Source: Eublepharis macularius (Eukaryota; Chordata; Lepidosauria; Squamata; Eublepharidae). From it: a stretch of 64,000 nucleotides of DNA. The notes beneath the pieces were generated by a model. The model was given only the letters and a program-made list of their open reading frames with translations, made no database searches and was not told where the DNA came from. Made by a program: the position numbers and the translations under genes. The DNA lies in the NCBI RefSeq assembly GCF_028583425.1, contig NC_072805.1, forward strand, positions 18,486,001 to 18,550,000, written 5' to 3'. Each line of letters starts with the position of its first letter. Positions within the stretch are counted from its first letter, which is position 1. Positions 9,316-22,500 of this stretch are shown here, piece by piece.

Positions 9316-12300
9316 AATTAGAGGGGTGAGGGAGAAGGATTTTGCGTGTGTTTTTTTATTACCACGTGTGGTCAAGGAAGCCTGTGTAGCCTAGATGCGC
9401 CTCTGTGTGAATGTGGCCCCAATTTGGTATAAAGTCACACTGGGGTAACCTGATTGTAAGGAAGAAAGTCCCCTTCCACTGCAGTTCACTCCTGTGCTGA
9501 TGTTGGCTTTGGGTTCCACACCCAGCCCAGTCTTGGGAATGATACACTCATACAGCAATAAAGTGATTAAGAGCAAAGGGGTGAAACTCCTGTACTAGTT
9601 AGGAAAGAATACTGAGAATCTGGATGCTGTGAAATCAGAAGTGGTTTATTGAGTGGAATCATATAGAAAATTCTGACCCATGCCATAATGTGTGGATTAA
9701 TAAACCTGCAGAATGGCACTACGGACAAATGGGGGGGAGGGCGTTTCTCTATAAACTAGAAGGAAGTCCCACGTTTGCAAAACAATCTGAAATCTAAAAA
9801 CAAAATAAAACAGCAGGGGATTAAAATGCTCCAAAATAATAGAAACAACGTCTGTGGCTTTAAAAAGAGAATGCTGACTGAGCTCTCTCTCACCATTTTG
9901 GAGGTTGCTCGGCAACCCAACAATATTGCTGAGTCTTCCAAGCCTTGGTTTTTATAAAGCAAAGCCACGGGGGTGGGACACACTTGGAGGCCAAAACAAC
10001 CCTGGAAAGGGTTATGTTCTCTTCCCCTGCCATGTCCCATAACGGAGGAGGACTCATCAGGGACAGGTTTGGTGGCAACCACTGTCGACTCACTACCTGC
10101 ACAACTTGGCCTGGCCCGGCAGCCACCACATGTTGACCAGCCTTTTTCCAGGGAAAACGTGTATTGCTTGGTGAGAGGTTGGAGCTCAGAAAGGTAAAGC
10201 AAGGGGGCAAAGCAGAAGTAATAGACTCCTAGCAAAGGTCCAGCTCCTAGAGTCCCATATTCCCGGGACATCAGCAGCCTCCAAAGATAAAATCCAAAGA
10301 CAGAAGGTGAGATGCTCATGATGTCACAGCACACAGGGTATTAGACCACTGTTCAAACGGGTGGTTTGGAGCAGATCAGATGTTTGTTTGGGGGTTGAAT
10401 TCTGACTCCAGTTATAGGGCCAAATGCATGTGAAACCATCTTTGTTGTCCTGGATTGGGGATTGGGGGAGGGCAGAGGGCAGGTGGGTCACCATGTTGGT
10501 TTAAGACAAAAAGGAGGGAGTCCTGGGAATATTTCCAAATAAGGAAAGATGGGGAGATCTGTGGGATAGAGGGGGTGTTGGAGGCAGGCCTAATTACCTC
10601 ACTGAACTGGATTTTCAAATGGAAATCCAAACCAGTCCAGATTGGACCAGGCTGGACTAAGAAACTCTTAACAGATCAAAGTGGGGTTACACCCCAAACT
10701 GCCTGCTTTCTCTGCTGGCTCTAAGGCTTTGTGTTAGAGATGGTCTGAAACTCGTTGTCTAGGCCTTGTGACTGGCAAAGAGGATCTGGACTTGACAGCA
10801 AGATAGAGGAGGTTGAACAATGAGTTTAGGAGGGTGTAGCTGTGTTTAGGATTACACTGTAAACCTACTATGTATCGGGCAGTCAGATTGTCACTGAAGG
10901 AGGCTGTTTTCCATATGTTTTTTTCTTGTCGGATCTGGCCCCATACTGCTTTGATTTACCCCGATTTCCATACACATTTTTTGCCTTTAGTTTTCACTTT
11001 GAGTTTGGGGGGGGGGGGTTGCCCAAATTTTCCTGGTTCTTTTGAGACCACTTTTACCGCTGTTTTTTTCCTGGAAGCCAATTTCAGTCCATTTTTTCCT
11101 CATACGTAATGTTTCTTTCAGTTTTGTTTGTCCCATCCACCTCCAACCCACTTTTCAATGACTGAACATTCTTCATCATCAAACCATTCCTCCTCCCATC
11201 TTCCTTTCCCCCCTCCTGACTTTGTTTTCTATCCTTTTTTTAAAAAAATCATTTTCATACTGTTATATTGATCTCATAGTAACAATACATGCCGCAGATT
11301 CTCTGATTTCCCAGCCTTCATTTAAAATAAAGTAAGTCTCTAGCCAATTCCATTACGGAGATTTGTCATTTTCCTTCTATATCTCCAAGAGACGAGGTTA
11401 GAGACTTTTTTTAAAATGAAAGCTAGGAATTCAGGGAATCTGCTGCATGCATTATTATAATGATAGGTGGATATAATGCTATGAAAATGACAATTTTTAA
11501 AAAACAGCAGAAGCCTTGGGGGCCCAGGGGAAGGGATGAGGGGCTAGCCACTTCAGGCAAAAGAAAAGTGTGGTTTGAAAAGCACATCGCTGCTGCTGCG
11601 CCAGGATTTGCCTGAACACAGGTCAGGTTGCCCCACCTGTGCTGGCCCCCACCTCCAAGTTCTGGGTCAGCTGCTGTTTACTCCATGGAGGATTCAAACC
11701 AATACATATCTATGTATTGTCGAAGGCTTCCACGGCCGGAGAATGATGGTTGTTGTGGGTTTTCCGGGCTGTATTGCCGTGGTCTTGGCATTGTAGTTCC
11801 TGATGTTTCGCCAGCAGCTGTGGCTGGCATCTTCAGAGGTGTAGCACCAAAAGACCGAGATCTCTCAGTGTCACACGGAAAACCCACAACAACCAACAAT
11901 ACATATCTCTCATTGTCTTACCTACCTTAGATAAGGCAACAAATTTTGAGTTCTTTTAAGGGTGGCAGGCAAATCTGCTCCCCTCCCCCCTCATCCTGTT
12001 ACATGGAAATGAATAGACTCTGCTGTGTATGGCTAAAGGAGTAGATGCAAATGAAAAGATGTTTCTGACTCAAAACATCACTCGGTGCAAGGAAAAACCC
12101 AGATTTATTTTTAAAATCTATTCTCAAAGTGCAGCAATTGAAGCAAGCAAGAAAGACAGCTTCAAGGCAGCTTCTGACTGTTAGGAAAGGTAGGAATTGG
12201 GAAGGAACATCATACAGGCCCCTGTGAGCTTGAAAGTTTGGAAATCAACCCTGTTCGTTGAGAGATTTTTGACAGTGGATGGTGATACGACATGCTGGAA

Positions 12301-13299
12301 AAGGGGAAAAAAGTCAAAATGACCCTTAATTCCCTGAAACCTTCCTAACATAACAATTGAGTTCCCTCCTACCAACTGCCATAAAATGAGAGCATCACCC
12401 CATATCTCTGTGAGACTGAATCCATTTGACAAAATCAAGTTTGTAATGGCAGACATGTCCCAGGACACATTTCCTGCATTAACCAAAAGAGGTGGATGGC
12501 GTTTCAGTGAGGCATGAGGAGAAATGTAAAATTCCCAATGCAAAGAGCAGCATGGTTCTTTTCAGAAAAATATAATACAGGAAGTGGCTAAACAGATCTC
12601 CCCACTGCCCCGTTTTGTTAAAGGGTAATTGGACGGGGGCCATATTAGTTATCCCTTCTCCCCATGGCGTTTTCTGGATTTCAGTTGCCACAACCAAATA
12701 GCAGCTAATATTTCCTGCAGAGGGAAACTTAAAAGATAACGTTGGGATATGTATTTCCCTAATATGGAGAACAGCAGGTTCAATTGCAAGGTGAGTTAAA
12801 TTGAGGAAACAGCAGCGAAGAGAGTGAATCCCTGTGTACGTGGTCCCATTTTGGTTAGGGGAGGTCCAGAAGTGTGGTGCTAGTTGAGAGCAGAGTTAGT
12901 GGTCCAAGCGTGGCTTCTGCTTGTAGCTTTCCCTCGGCCAGTGAGGGATGAGTGCTTGAGAAGAGCAACAGGGGCCTTTGCTCAATTTTGTCACTAGCAT
13001 ATAGCATTTCAAACTGCCTTCATCTTTAGGGGGATAAGGATACACACCTCAGGTGATGCTGAAACTCTTAGGTGAGCCTCCACAGGAATAGTTTCTAGGT
13101 ATGCTTCTGGAAGCCTTTGTGGACTGACCACAAAGATGGCAGCCATGTGGGATTCTCAGGCCTTTTCCCACAGGCAAAAGCAGGCTTGGGGGGTGGCAGG
13201 GTTAATGGCCGGGGTGTGCTGCAGGATAGGTCTGTGTTCAAGTTCAAGACAAGAAGGTAGCATGAAAAGGGCACAAGCATGTCTTGAAGGAAAACGGGT
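9316..13299. other. Intergenic DNA between convergent BCAR1 and chymotrypsinogen
   Basis: No exon was recognised. A homopolymer G run lies near 11009-11018, and one foldback element at 11712-11896. The other open frames, for example around 9756-10334 on the minus strand, show no family resemblance. Confidence 0.6.
11700..11908. mobile_element. Foldback element with 12-bp target duplication, possibly Penelope-like
   Basis: Same family as 3286-3649. CAATACATATCT is found at 11700-11711 and 11897-11908. The right inverted arm is short (CGGAAAACCCACAACAACC). Confidence 0.7.
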
Positions 13300-13305
13300 T
13301 TTATT
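13300..13305 (-). terminator. Poly(A) signal of the minus-strand chymotrypsinogen gene
   Basis: AATAAA on the minus strand, 41 nt past the stop codon at 13346. Very short 3' UTRs are usual for pancreatic proteases; the plus-strand paralog has one 10 nt past its stop. Confidence 0.75.
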
Positions 13306-13345
13306 GGTCTCCTTGCACTCTTCCAGCATTGCTGGCTCACACTGT

Positions 13346-13507
13346 TCAGTTCTCTGCCATGATTGTCTCAGCCCATTCACGGAGGGCACTGACACGAGCA
13401 TACACGGCAGGGGTGGTGGTAGAGCATCGGCTGCTTCCCCAAGACACGATGCCCACCAGCTTCCAAACTCCATTGTTCTGGCACACAAGAGGCCCACCCG
13501 AATCACC
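13346..13507 (-). CDS. Chymotrypsinogen (minus) exon 7, catalytic Ser195
   Basis: 162 nt from acceptor CCTTGCAG to TGA at 13348-13346. Starts [10 protein letters not shown], contains [11 protein letters not shown] (Ala226) and ends ETIMAEN. Confidence 0.96.
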   Translation of the reverse strand, partial: GDSGGPLVCQNNGVWKLVGIVSWGSSRCSTTTPAVYARVSALREWAETIMAEN

Positions 13508-16500
13508 CTGCAAGGCACAACATAACAAAGGTTGTGGGCGTAGTCCCAGGTAGAGATGGACATGAACTGGGGAAAAACGTGTGGTTCGTGGCATTTCACA
13601 AACCACGAACTTTCACAAACCTGCCCCAGTTTGCGAACTGGTTCGTTTGGTTTGTGAAAACGTTACATCCAAGTCAGCAAATCGTCACTTCCAGGTCAGC
13701 AGAAGGCCACTTCTGGGTCAGCAGAAGGTCTGCAGAAAGTCCAACCCCTGTTGCCTGGGAAACTGATTGTTCGGCACCAGGCTGTCTGCCGTGATGAACC
13801 AAAAAACGAACCAAACGAACCAGCCTAAAGTTCGTGGCGGTTCATCAGAAATGGGCTCTGACAAACTGCTGGTTTGTGAACCATGAACCGGCTCAGTTCG
13901 TCATGAACTTTGGTTCGTATTTTGGTTCCTGCCCATCTCTAGTCCCAGGCCCTTGGGCAAATGCCTCTTTCCCTAGCAGCTACCCCACCCACTTTAGAAA
14001 CCAGCAGACTTTGGAAGGAAAAGTTGCCCCATTTTAGAGTAAGCGTTCCATTTCCATTCACTTGCTCCTCCTTTCACACCCTCTTTCACACCCTCACACA
14101 GACCAAGTGGGAACAATTGTTCCTGGACTATATCATCCGCAGGGGGCAGGATTACATGATTCTCCATCTACAAATTGTTTTCTACTCATTAGAAACTAGA
14201 TGGTGCTGATCTGTCTTAATCTTCCCCCTGAGAATTTTTATTTGTCTATATAGGACATTTTTGGGTCCGTGGGAAAGGAATCAATACCACTAGCGGTTGA
14301 GAAATTCTTTTACAATTCCATTCATGTGAATGCGGGGAAAACCACACCTAAGGAGAAAGGAACTGGCTACACATTTCTCCTTGTAACACCAGAACAATTA
14401 AGGCTAGATATTTTTTAGTGGAAGCTGGGAATTAGTACATTATTGCAACAGATAGTTGGAACACAGTAGTGATCTAGGCGTTACTATTAATTTTTTAAAA
14501 AAGTTCTCTGGTGGCAGGGGGGAAAGTGGTGGGGGCTGGGGAAGGGAAGTGCAGGGAAAATACAGGACTGGCTTGTGACTGTGAATGCCTCTGCACTTGT
14601 CTCCAACTGGAGGCAGCCCCAACTTATTAAGGGGCTGAAGTACCTTTCCTATGATTAAAGGCTAAAGAAATTGGGCTTTTTTGTTTAGAAAACACAACTT
14701 GGGAGCTATGTTGTCATAAAACAGTGCATGGAATGGGGAAAACATGCAGAGAATCCACCCCCCTCAAAATGCTACAACTCGGGGGCACCCACCAAAACTG
14801 ATGAGCAGTACGGAGAGGGCAGACCAAAGAAAAAACTTCTACAATACATGAATTACTTATGCAACTAACTCGCTGTCATGGAATGCAGTGAAAGGAATGG
14901 AGAAATTCATGCTTAAATGGAGCTTCCACATTAAAGGGCAATATATCTTTGAATGCCAGTTGCTGGGACCAATTGCTTCAATGCCCTGTTTGTTGGTCTT
15001 CTAAGGGCACCTGCTTGGCCATTGTGGGAGACGAGATACTGAAATAGATGGACCATTAGCTTGATCCATTAGGGTCGCTCTTATGTTCTCTCAGTTTGAG
15101 TGCTACTGCTGGAAAGACAGTCATTCCGCATTTGCAGTGCAATCCTATGGAGAGTTACTCCAGTCTAAGGCCATTGGCTTCAGCATAAGATTGCACAGTG
15201 TTTTTCTATGAGAGGTGCCAGCCTACCGCTGCTCTTCTCCAGATGAGAAGGGCACTGATACTCACCATGCATGAAGAGGAGCCAGCTGCACCCGCACAGA
15301 TCATCAAGTCCGAAATGTTGCTGCCCCAGGACTCCTTGCATTGCTCATTGGATAGCAGAGGCAGGGCCGTTTGCTGCAACTTGTTGGGGGTAACTAAGGC
15401 TGCAGGAAACAGGACTGAGTCAGAACACAGGGCTCCCATTTCCACACTGTCAGTGATCTGCTCCTACGGTACAGACTCTGCACTCCGCAGGCACCCCAAG
15501 TAACCCCGTTTGCAAGTTAATGAAGCCACTTGGACAATCTGTGTACAATGTGCCCTTGATTGTTTTCAGCACATGCTTTGAGTAATGCACCGGTAAACAT
15601 AATACAAACCCTGCATTTAAGCAGAGGAATTAGCCATGTTAGTCTGTAGTAGCAAAACAGTAAAGAGTCCAGTAGCACCTTTAAGACTAACCAACTTTAC
15701 TGTAGCATAAGCGTTCGAGAATCACTGTTCTGATGCATCTGACAAAGAGAATGGTGTTTCTCAAAAGCTTATGCTACAGTAAAGTTGGTTAGTCTTAAAG
15801 GTGCTACTGGACTCTTTACTGTTTTGCATTTAACCAGGTACTGATTCCAAATTATTAATTGCAAAGTAAACATGCATTGGCTCTTCCTTATGAACAGGTA
15901 TGCACTTACGTACATATAGGATGTACATGCATTCATGTAACATGGAAACAGGGCTTCTGGTACGTGCAAAAAAGCCAGCCATGCGACTGCAGGCTATACC
16001 ACTTCTGACTGTAAGTGGAGTGGGTCAAATTTTGGAATGTTCCTCCACAAATTTAGTAAATTAGAATAGTGGGTAGAAGGCTGCACTAAACCTCTCTCTC
16101 TCTGGTGTGGTGATTTTGCTACATACAAGAAAGTTTTTAAGTGCATTTGACAAAATGTCATGTAATCTGATGTGGTACAGTCCTGACAATTTCTACCACC
16201 ATCTTCTGTTAGTCAAGAATGAGCTTGATAAAACAGTACCCAAGTTAAGAGCAGACAATAAAACACCTACAAAAAGAGTTAGTAAAAATCCTTAATTAAA
16301 TGCCTGGGGAGGGAAAAAAACATTCTTACTTGGCACCTAAAGGACAATAAGCTAGTACCGAGTGAGCCTCACAGGAGAGGGCATTCCAAAAGTGAGGTGC
16401 CATCACGGAGTAGCCCTTGTCTTTTATCACCACCTACTTCAGTTCTGCAGGCAGGAGCACACGGCTTCAGAAGGCAGTCTTAACTGGTGGGCTGAGAAAG

Positions 16501-19500
16501 TTGGGAGAGAGCTGTGTAGCTTTGTGGTTAAGCACTTTACTGGTTCAAATCCCACAACTGCCATAAGCTCAGTAGATCCAGAGGAGTTAGCCGTGTTTGT
16601 CTGTAGTAGCGAAATATTAAAGAGTCCAGTAGCACCTTTAAGACTAACCAACTTTATTGTGGCATAAGCTTTCGAGAACTACAGTTCTCTTCGCCAGATA
16701 CTTCTGACGAAGAGAGCTGTGGCTTTGGAGCTTAAGCTACAATAAAGTTGGTTAGTCTTAAAGGTGCTACTGGACTCTTTACTCATAAGCTCAGTAGGTC
16801 TTCTTAGCAGGGCTGGCGCCTCCATTGAGGCAACCCCAGTGATCGCCTCCAGTGCTGAGGCACTGTAGGGGGTGCTGGGGCCGGGGCTGGGGGCGCGTGC
16901 TGCGGAGCTGGTGGCAGCAGCGTGCAGGCAGCTGACCAGGAGGGATGGGAAGCTGCCCGTGCGCCACCCCAGACACCTGCCACGCCTGGCCAGCAGCTAC
17001 TGCAGCCTCCCAGCTCTCCCACACTGCTGCCACTGCCAACATGCGCCCCCGGTCAGGAGCAGCAGCCGCAGGCCAGGCATAGCAGGAGTCTGGGGTGACG
17101 TGCGGAGCAATGGAGTGGGAGGGCTGGGAGGACGCATGCACGCCTCCCCAGCCACCCGTTGTGCCTGGCTGGGCTGGCAGCCTCTCAGCCCTCCTGCCCA
17201 GCCTCCCGCCGCCCCGCAGTACAGGTGCACGCGGGTGCACAAACACGTGCAAGGAGGCAGGAACAGTCCTGAAGCTGCCCCCCCCCAGCCTCAGGTGCCA
17301 GAAACCCTGGAGCTGGCCCTGCTTCTTAGCCCCAGTTCCCCAGCAGTACTGTGAGGATAATGATGATACTGACTTTGTTCACCCCCCTGGGTGGGGCACT
17401 AATCTGTCCAGAAGAGCAGTATACAAATGGACTATTATTATTATACAAAAATTGAACTGTTACAGTTTGGGAGGAGACAGTCCCTCTACTATCCTAGTCC
17501 CAAATCTTTTAGGGTCTTAAACATAAGAACAAGTACTTGAGTTCGGAAATTGATTTGCAGCCAATACAAATCTTGTTGGCCAATATAGATCTATCTCTGC
17601 CCCCAGGGCTTTTTTTCTGAGAAAAGAGGTGGTGGAACTCAGTGGGTTGCCCTCGGAGAAAATGGTCACATGGCTGGTGGCCCCGCCCCCTGATCTCCAG
17701 ACAGGGGGGAGTTTAGATTGCCCTCCAGCATGGAGGGCAGTTTAAACTCCCCTCTGTCTGGAGATCAGGGGGCGGGGCCACCAGCCATGTGACCATTTTC
17801 AAGCGGTTCCAGAACTCCGTTCCACCTCATTCCAGCTGAAAAAAAGCCCTGTCTGCCCCACTTCTCCACATCCCCTGGAGCTGCTCATCCCTGCCTCTCT
17901 ATGCGGTAGACCCTCAGAAGGCACATGCTCTGGCATGTGCTGTGGCCAGGGTGCACCACCTTCTGCAACGAACACATCTTTCTCAGCTCAAAACAGGAAA
18001 CCTGCATCTCTCCCAGAGATACGGAAGCCTGCTGCCAGACCCACCATTGTAGCGTGTCTTGCCCCACCCGCTGGTGGCACAGAGGTCACCGCTCTTGAAC
18101 TCGTCTGCAGCATCTGTCAGGCACACGGGGGACACCTTGGCAGTGATCTGGGCAGGGGTGGCCAGCTTGATCAGGGCAATGTCATTGTTGATGGCAACGG
18201 GGTCCCAGTCCGGGTGAGTGAAGACCTGGTCAGAAGAGAAACATTCTGTGAGTTCGACTGGGATAAAAACATGTGGGGAAGGAGGTGCTGTTCTCCTCTG
18301 CCTGCCCTTATTTCTTGCATTGCAAACTGAACTTTTTACTGCCGGGGATTGCTCTCTACTATGTGCCACGTGGGCTGCAAGCAGATTTGTAGTCCATCAA
18401 TGGCTACTAGCCATAAGTGAGTAAAGAAAAGCTCCATAATCAGAGGCAGTCCACCTTTAAAACCCAGTTCTAGGAGGCAATATCAAGTGAAGGCGTCAGC
18501 CTCCGTGTCCTTTTTGTTGGCCTTTCATGGCAACTGGCTGGCCGCTGAGTGAAACAATATGCTGGATTAGATATACAGCTGGTATGATCCAGCAGGGCTG
18601 AATCCACACTTACTGGCATAGCGCGAAACAGTCGGAATGATAGTGTCATCATGATGACGTCAGAAATTGCACCAGGAAGGCGCTATCATTTCGACTGTTT
18701 CGCGCTATGCCGGTAAGTGTGGATTCAGCCCAGGGCTCTTCTCGTGTTCTTATGTCCCTACTTCCATCCATGCCCTTCTCTCTTATGCTTGCAAAGATAA
18801 TTCAAGCAATAAGCTTCATCCTTCCTACTGCCTTGTAAATTATAAGACTTCTGGTTTTCTCACCCACCTTTTCAACAGCCAACTTTTGTATATTCTCCAC
18901 AGAAGAGCTGCGGTCATGTTCTCCGAGCACTACAACGTTGGACTTCCTGGAGAACAAAACGAAGCAGTGAGTTGGTCCACAGTCAAAGGAAACAGCAACT
19001 CTACCTGCGTCTGGTATCATCCCGTTACGGTTTGCAAGCAGTCTTCGCAGCACAGAAAAGAGGTTCAGAGCTGGGAATTAAAATCCTTATTGGTTTGGAT
19101 TGCCTGCTGACAAAATGGCTGCTTACAAGACAGGAGCAATTTGGCAGCTCAGCTTTAGCTCGGTTTATCTTCTGGAGAAGCGGAGCTGTTGCAAAGAGCT
19201 GTGTTTTGACCTGGCAGTCTAATAGTGGCATCCTAAACAGAGCCCTACCCTTCTAACCTTATTGACTTCAACAGACTTAGAAAAGTGTAACTCTGCTTAG
19301 GCTGCTGTGGTCAGGGTGGCAAAGCTTATTTTTATTAGCTTGCAGAGAAGCTATCTTGCAAAGTGGTTTCTCTTGATGCTACCAGTCAGCGTTTGGAATA
19401 TTTATTTTGCCAATAACACCTGAGTCACTCTGCACAAGACATCTTACACAGGGATGCTCAAGTGAAAGATCTCACACTTGTTCTCCCATTGTGGATGCAC

Positions 19501-22500
19501 ATGCCCTATTAGGGAGACAGAGTACACTTGAATATAAGACCACACAGAAAGTGAGTCACTTGAGCGTCCGGTGTAAGATGTCTTGTGTAGAGAGACTCAC
19601 TGTCCTGGGCCTTTCTGCATGATGAAAAAGGTGTCCATGATTCATTTTACCCTTAGTGTGATCTTAGTGAGTGTGATACACCCAGAAGCCCCAAGTCCAC
19701 AGAACAGAACTAGCCTTATTTCTGTGGGCCAAACCACACATTACAAACAAAGGCATGTAATGAAGTCCCAATCATATTTTTTTCAAATGAGGGCCATTCC
19801 AACATGGCTCACCTGAACCCGGAACGCTGTGCAGCATGCCGAAAAAACGGGAGAAAAAATGTTGCGCAACATCACACAAAACTCGCAAGAGAAAACGCAA
19901 TCTTCCGCATTTTTTTTCAGCATGCTGCACAGCGTTCCGGGTTCAGGTGAGCCATGTGGGAACAGCCGAAAAGTAGCTTTAGCAAGGGGCAGTTTTGAAT
20001 GGAGAAGTAACAGGGGGAGAGATACGGTACATAGGGTTTCTTTTGCTTCAAATCATGCACACACACAAACACACACTACAGCTGGTTGCTTCTCCCTTCT
20101 TCCCAGTGGAGGTCCAAATACATCTTAAACATAGCTGGAACCTCTGTGAAGAATAAAGCAACTGGGAAATGATTCAGAACAGAAAAGCAGCCAATGGGGA
20201 AAGGGGTTCTCAGCCCCTCTCCCTCTGTCACTTCTCCGCTCAGAATTGCCTTCCCCTGAAGCAGCTTCCTATTTTTAAAAGAATCCAGTCAGAGCTTCGT
20301 TACATGCATTTGTTAAGCAATTGTAAGAAACGAATTGGTTTCAGCTCAGAGCTACCACTGTCGACAAGCTTGTTGCTATCATTTTTGGAGAGGAGTTGTG
20401 TAGCCATTGGCCAACAGCTTGATGCCAGTAGAGCATTAGGATGAAATCCTCCAGGCCACCAACGGGCATATTTTTCAGCCCACGGGCCACATCAGTGTCT
20501 CAACACACAAAAGATGTTCTCCCATCTTGCTCACTCACTGGAATATGAATATGGGTGAGCAGGGCTTTTTTTCAGCTGGAACGCGGTGGAACAGAGTTCC
20601 GGCACCTCTTGAAAATGGTCACATGACTGGTGTCCCCGCCCCCTGATCTCCAGACAGAGGGGAGTTGAGATCTAAACTCCCCTCTGTCTGGAGATCAGGG
20701 GGCGGGGCCACTAGCCATGTGACCATTTTCTCCAAGGGCAACCCACTGAGTTCCGCCACCTCTTTTCCCAGAAAAAAAGCCCTGTGGGTGAGTCAGACAT
20801 GGCGCAAGACTGCCAGAATAGGAGCGAGAAAGAGTCAGCATCCACTCTGGAGCCTTCCCAAGCGGAGCCCTCCTCCTTTCTGCTGCTTTTAGCGGTTCTT
20901 CACATCCCCTCCAGCCCTCAAGTTGTTGAACAATTTTTTCGGAGCGCTGACCCACTGACTCATGCTCCTGACAAATGGTGAATCAGCTCAAGGGCCAAAT
21001 GAAGTGTTCCCACAAACTGGAAATGTTCCCTTGAGCCCTAGTTTGTCCACCTCTGCTCTCGGCTAACGACCGCCGTGAGAAAAATTCCAGCTTGTGTTCC
21101 CTTGCCCTGGTGTGACATGGCTGAAACAGCAGGCAGCCCTGCTCGGCCAGGAGGCTGGCTTTACGCAGCCTCCCTTCCCTTGCCGATATTTTAGTTTTTT
21201 AAAAAATATCTCAACCATGATGAAACAGGAATTCTATACTCACGTCACCCCACAGTGGGCCGCAGTCACCACCCAGTTCTCGCTGACAAGAGACCCGCCA
21301 CAAAAGTGCCACCCGCTCTTCTCCTGCAAAGCAGGCCGATAGAAAGAGAAGGTTAGATGAGTGTTAATATCCAGGTGGGGCTGGGATTACTCTCCAGATA
21401 ACAGAGATCAGTTACTCTGGAGAACATGGCAGCTGTTAAGAATGGATTCAATGACATCACATTCCTGCTGTGCTCCTTTCCCCCCCTCCCAAACTCAACC
21501 CTCCCCAGGCTCTGCCCTCAAATCACCAGGAATTTGCCTACCTGGAGTTAGCTAAGCGACAAGTGACGCCTGACCCAGGTTGGACACTTGTCCGCTTCCC
21601 TCAAGTTTTGATGGGAAATGTAGGCGTCCTGGTCTTGCAGCTGTAATGGAGAGCCAAGCTGTAAAACCAGGACGCCTACATTTCCCATCAAAACTTGAGG
21701 GAAGCTGACAAGTGTCCAACCTGAGTCAGGCGTCACTTGTAGCTTGGCTCGCGCACACACACACACACACACACACACAAATTCTGCCTGCATTTCTTGC
21801 AAGAGAGAGCCCAATCACGCAGAAAAGTATGCATTCTGCATTTAGCATGTAATTTTGTATGTGTGTTGTTTTACCAAATTGTTTTTGTTCTGTTGTTTTG
21901 CACTTTGAGTCCTAGGATATCCAGAACAGTAGACTTATAAACATTTTAAATAAAGGAGGAAGACTGTGGGGTTGAAGGCATCACTGATGGACTTTCTGAT
22001 ATCCATCCCCCGTCCAACCAGCCCTCTGCCGTCAAATGAAGGGGGCCGGGTCTAGGACGAGGAAAAGAAACATGCAGTGGGATCTAATGCACACATGCGT
22101 AGAAGTACATCCCATTGGATTCAATGAGACTTACTCCCTTGTAAGCATACTCCAAAGTCTGATAGAGATAAGAAACTGAGGCAGAGCCTGGAAAGAGCCA
22201 TGCATAAGAGAAAAAGGGAATTGGGGATGCGTGAGTAGGTGGGCAATGATTAATTTGTTGAAAGGCTAAAAGCCCCATCCCTCCAAGCTTTGAAACCCAG
22301 ATGTTTAGGTGTCACTTGGCTGTCGTTGCTCCGTACTGAAGGGAATGTATTCTGAGCATGATCTGAAGCACTATCCTTTTTATTGTTATATAACCATATT
22401 CTGGGGCTGAAATCTTTTTTTTTTTTTTAAGTTCCAAAGTGCCCTAAGAAATTCCCAACCAGAAGATGAATGTCCAACCAAGGAAATTTGGAAAGACAAG

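Noticed and set aside
16872-17354. 160-codon GC-rich open frame
   Set aside because: Low-complexity Pro/Ala/His composition with equal open frames on both strands; lies in an intron.
21754-21779. (CA)n run as a regulatory Z-DNA site
   Set aside because: An ordinary microsatellite abutting a MITE; nothing else supports a function.
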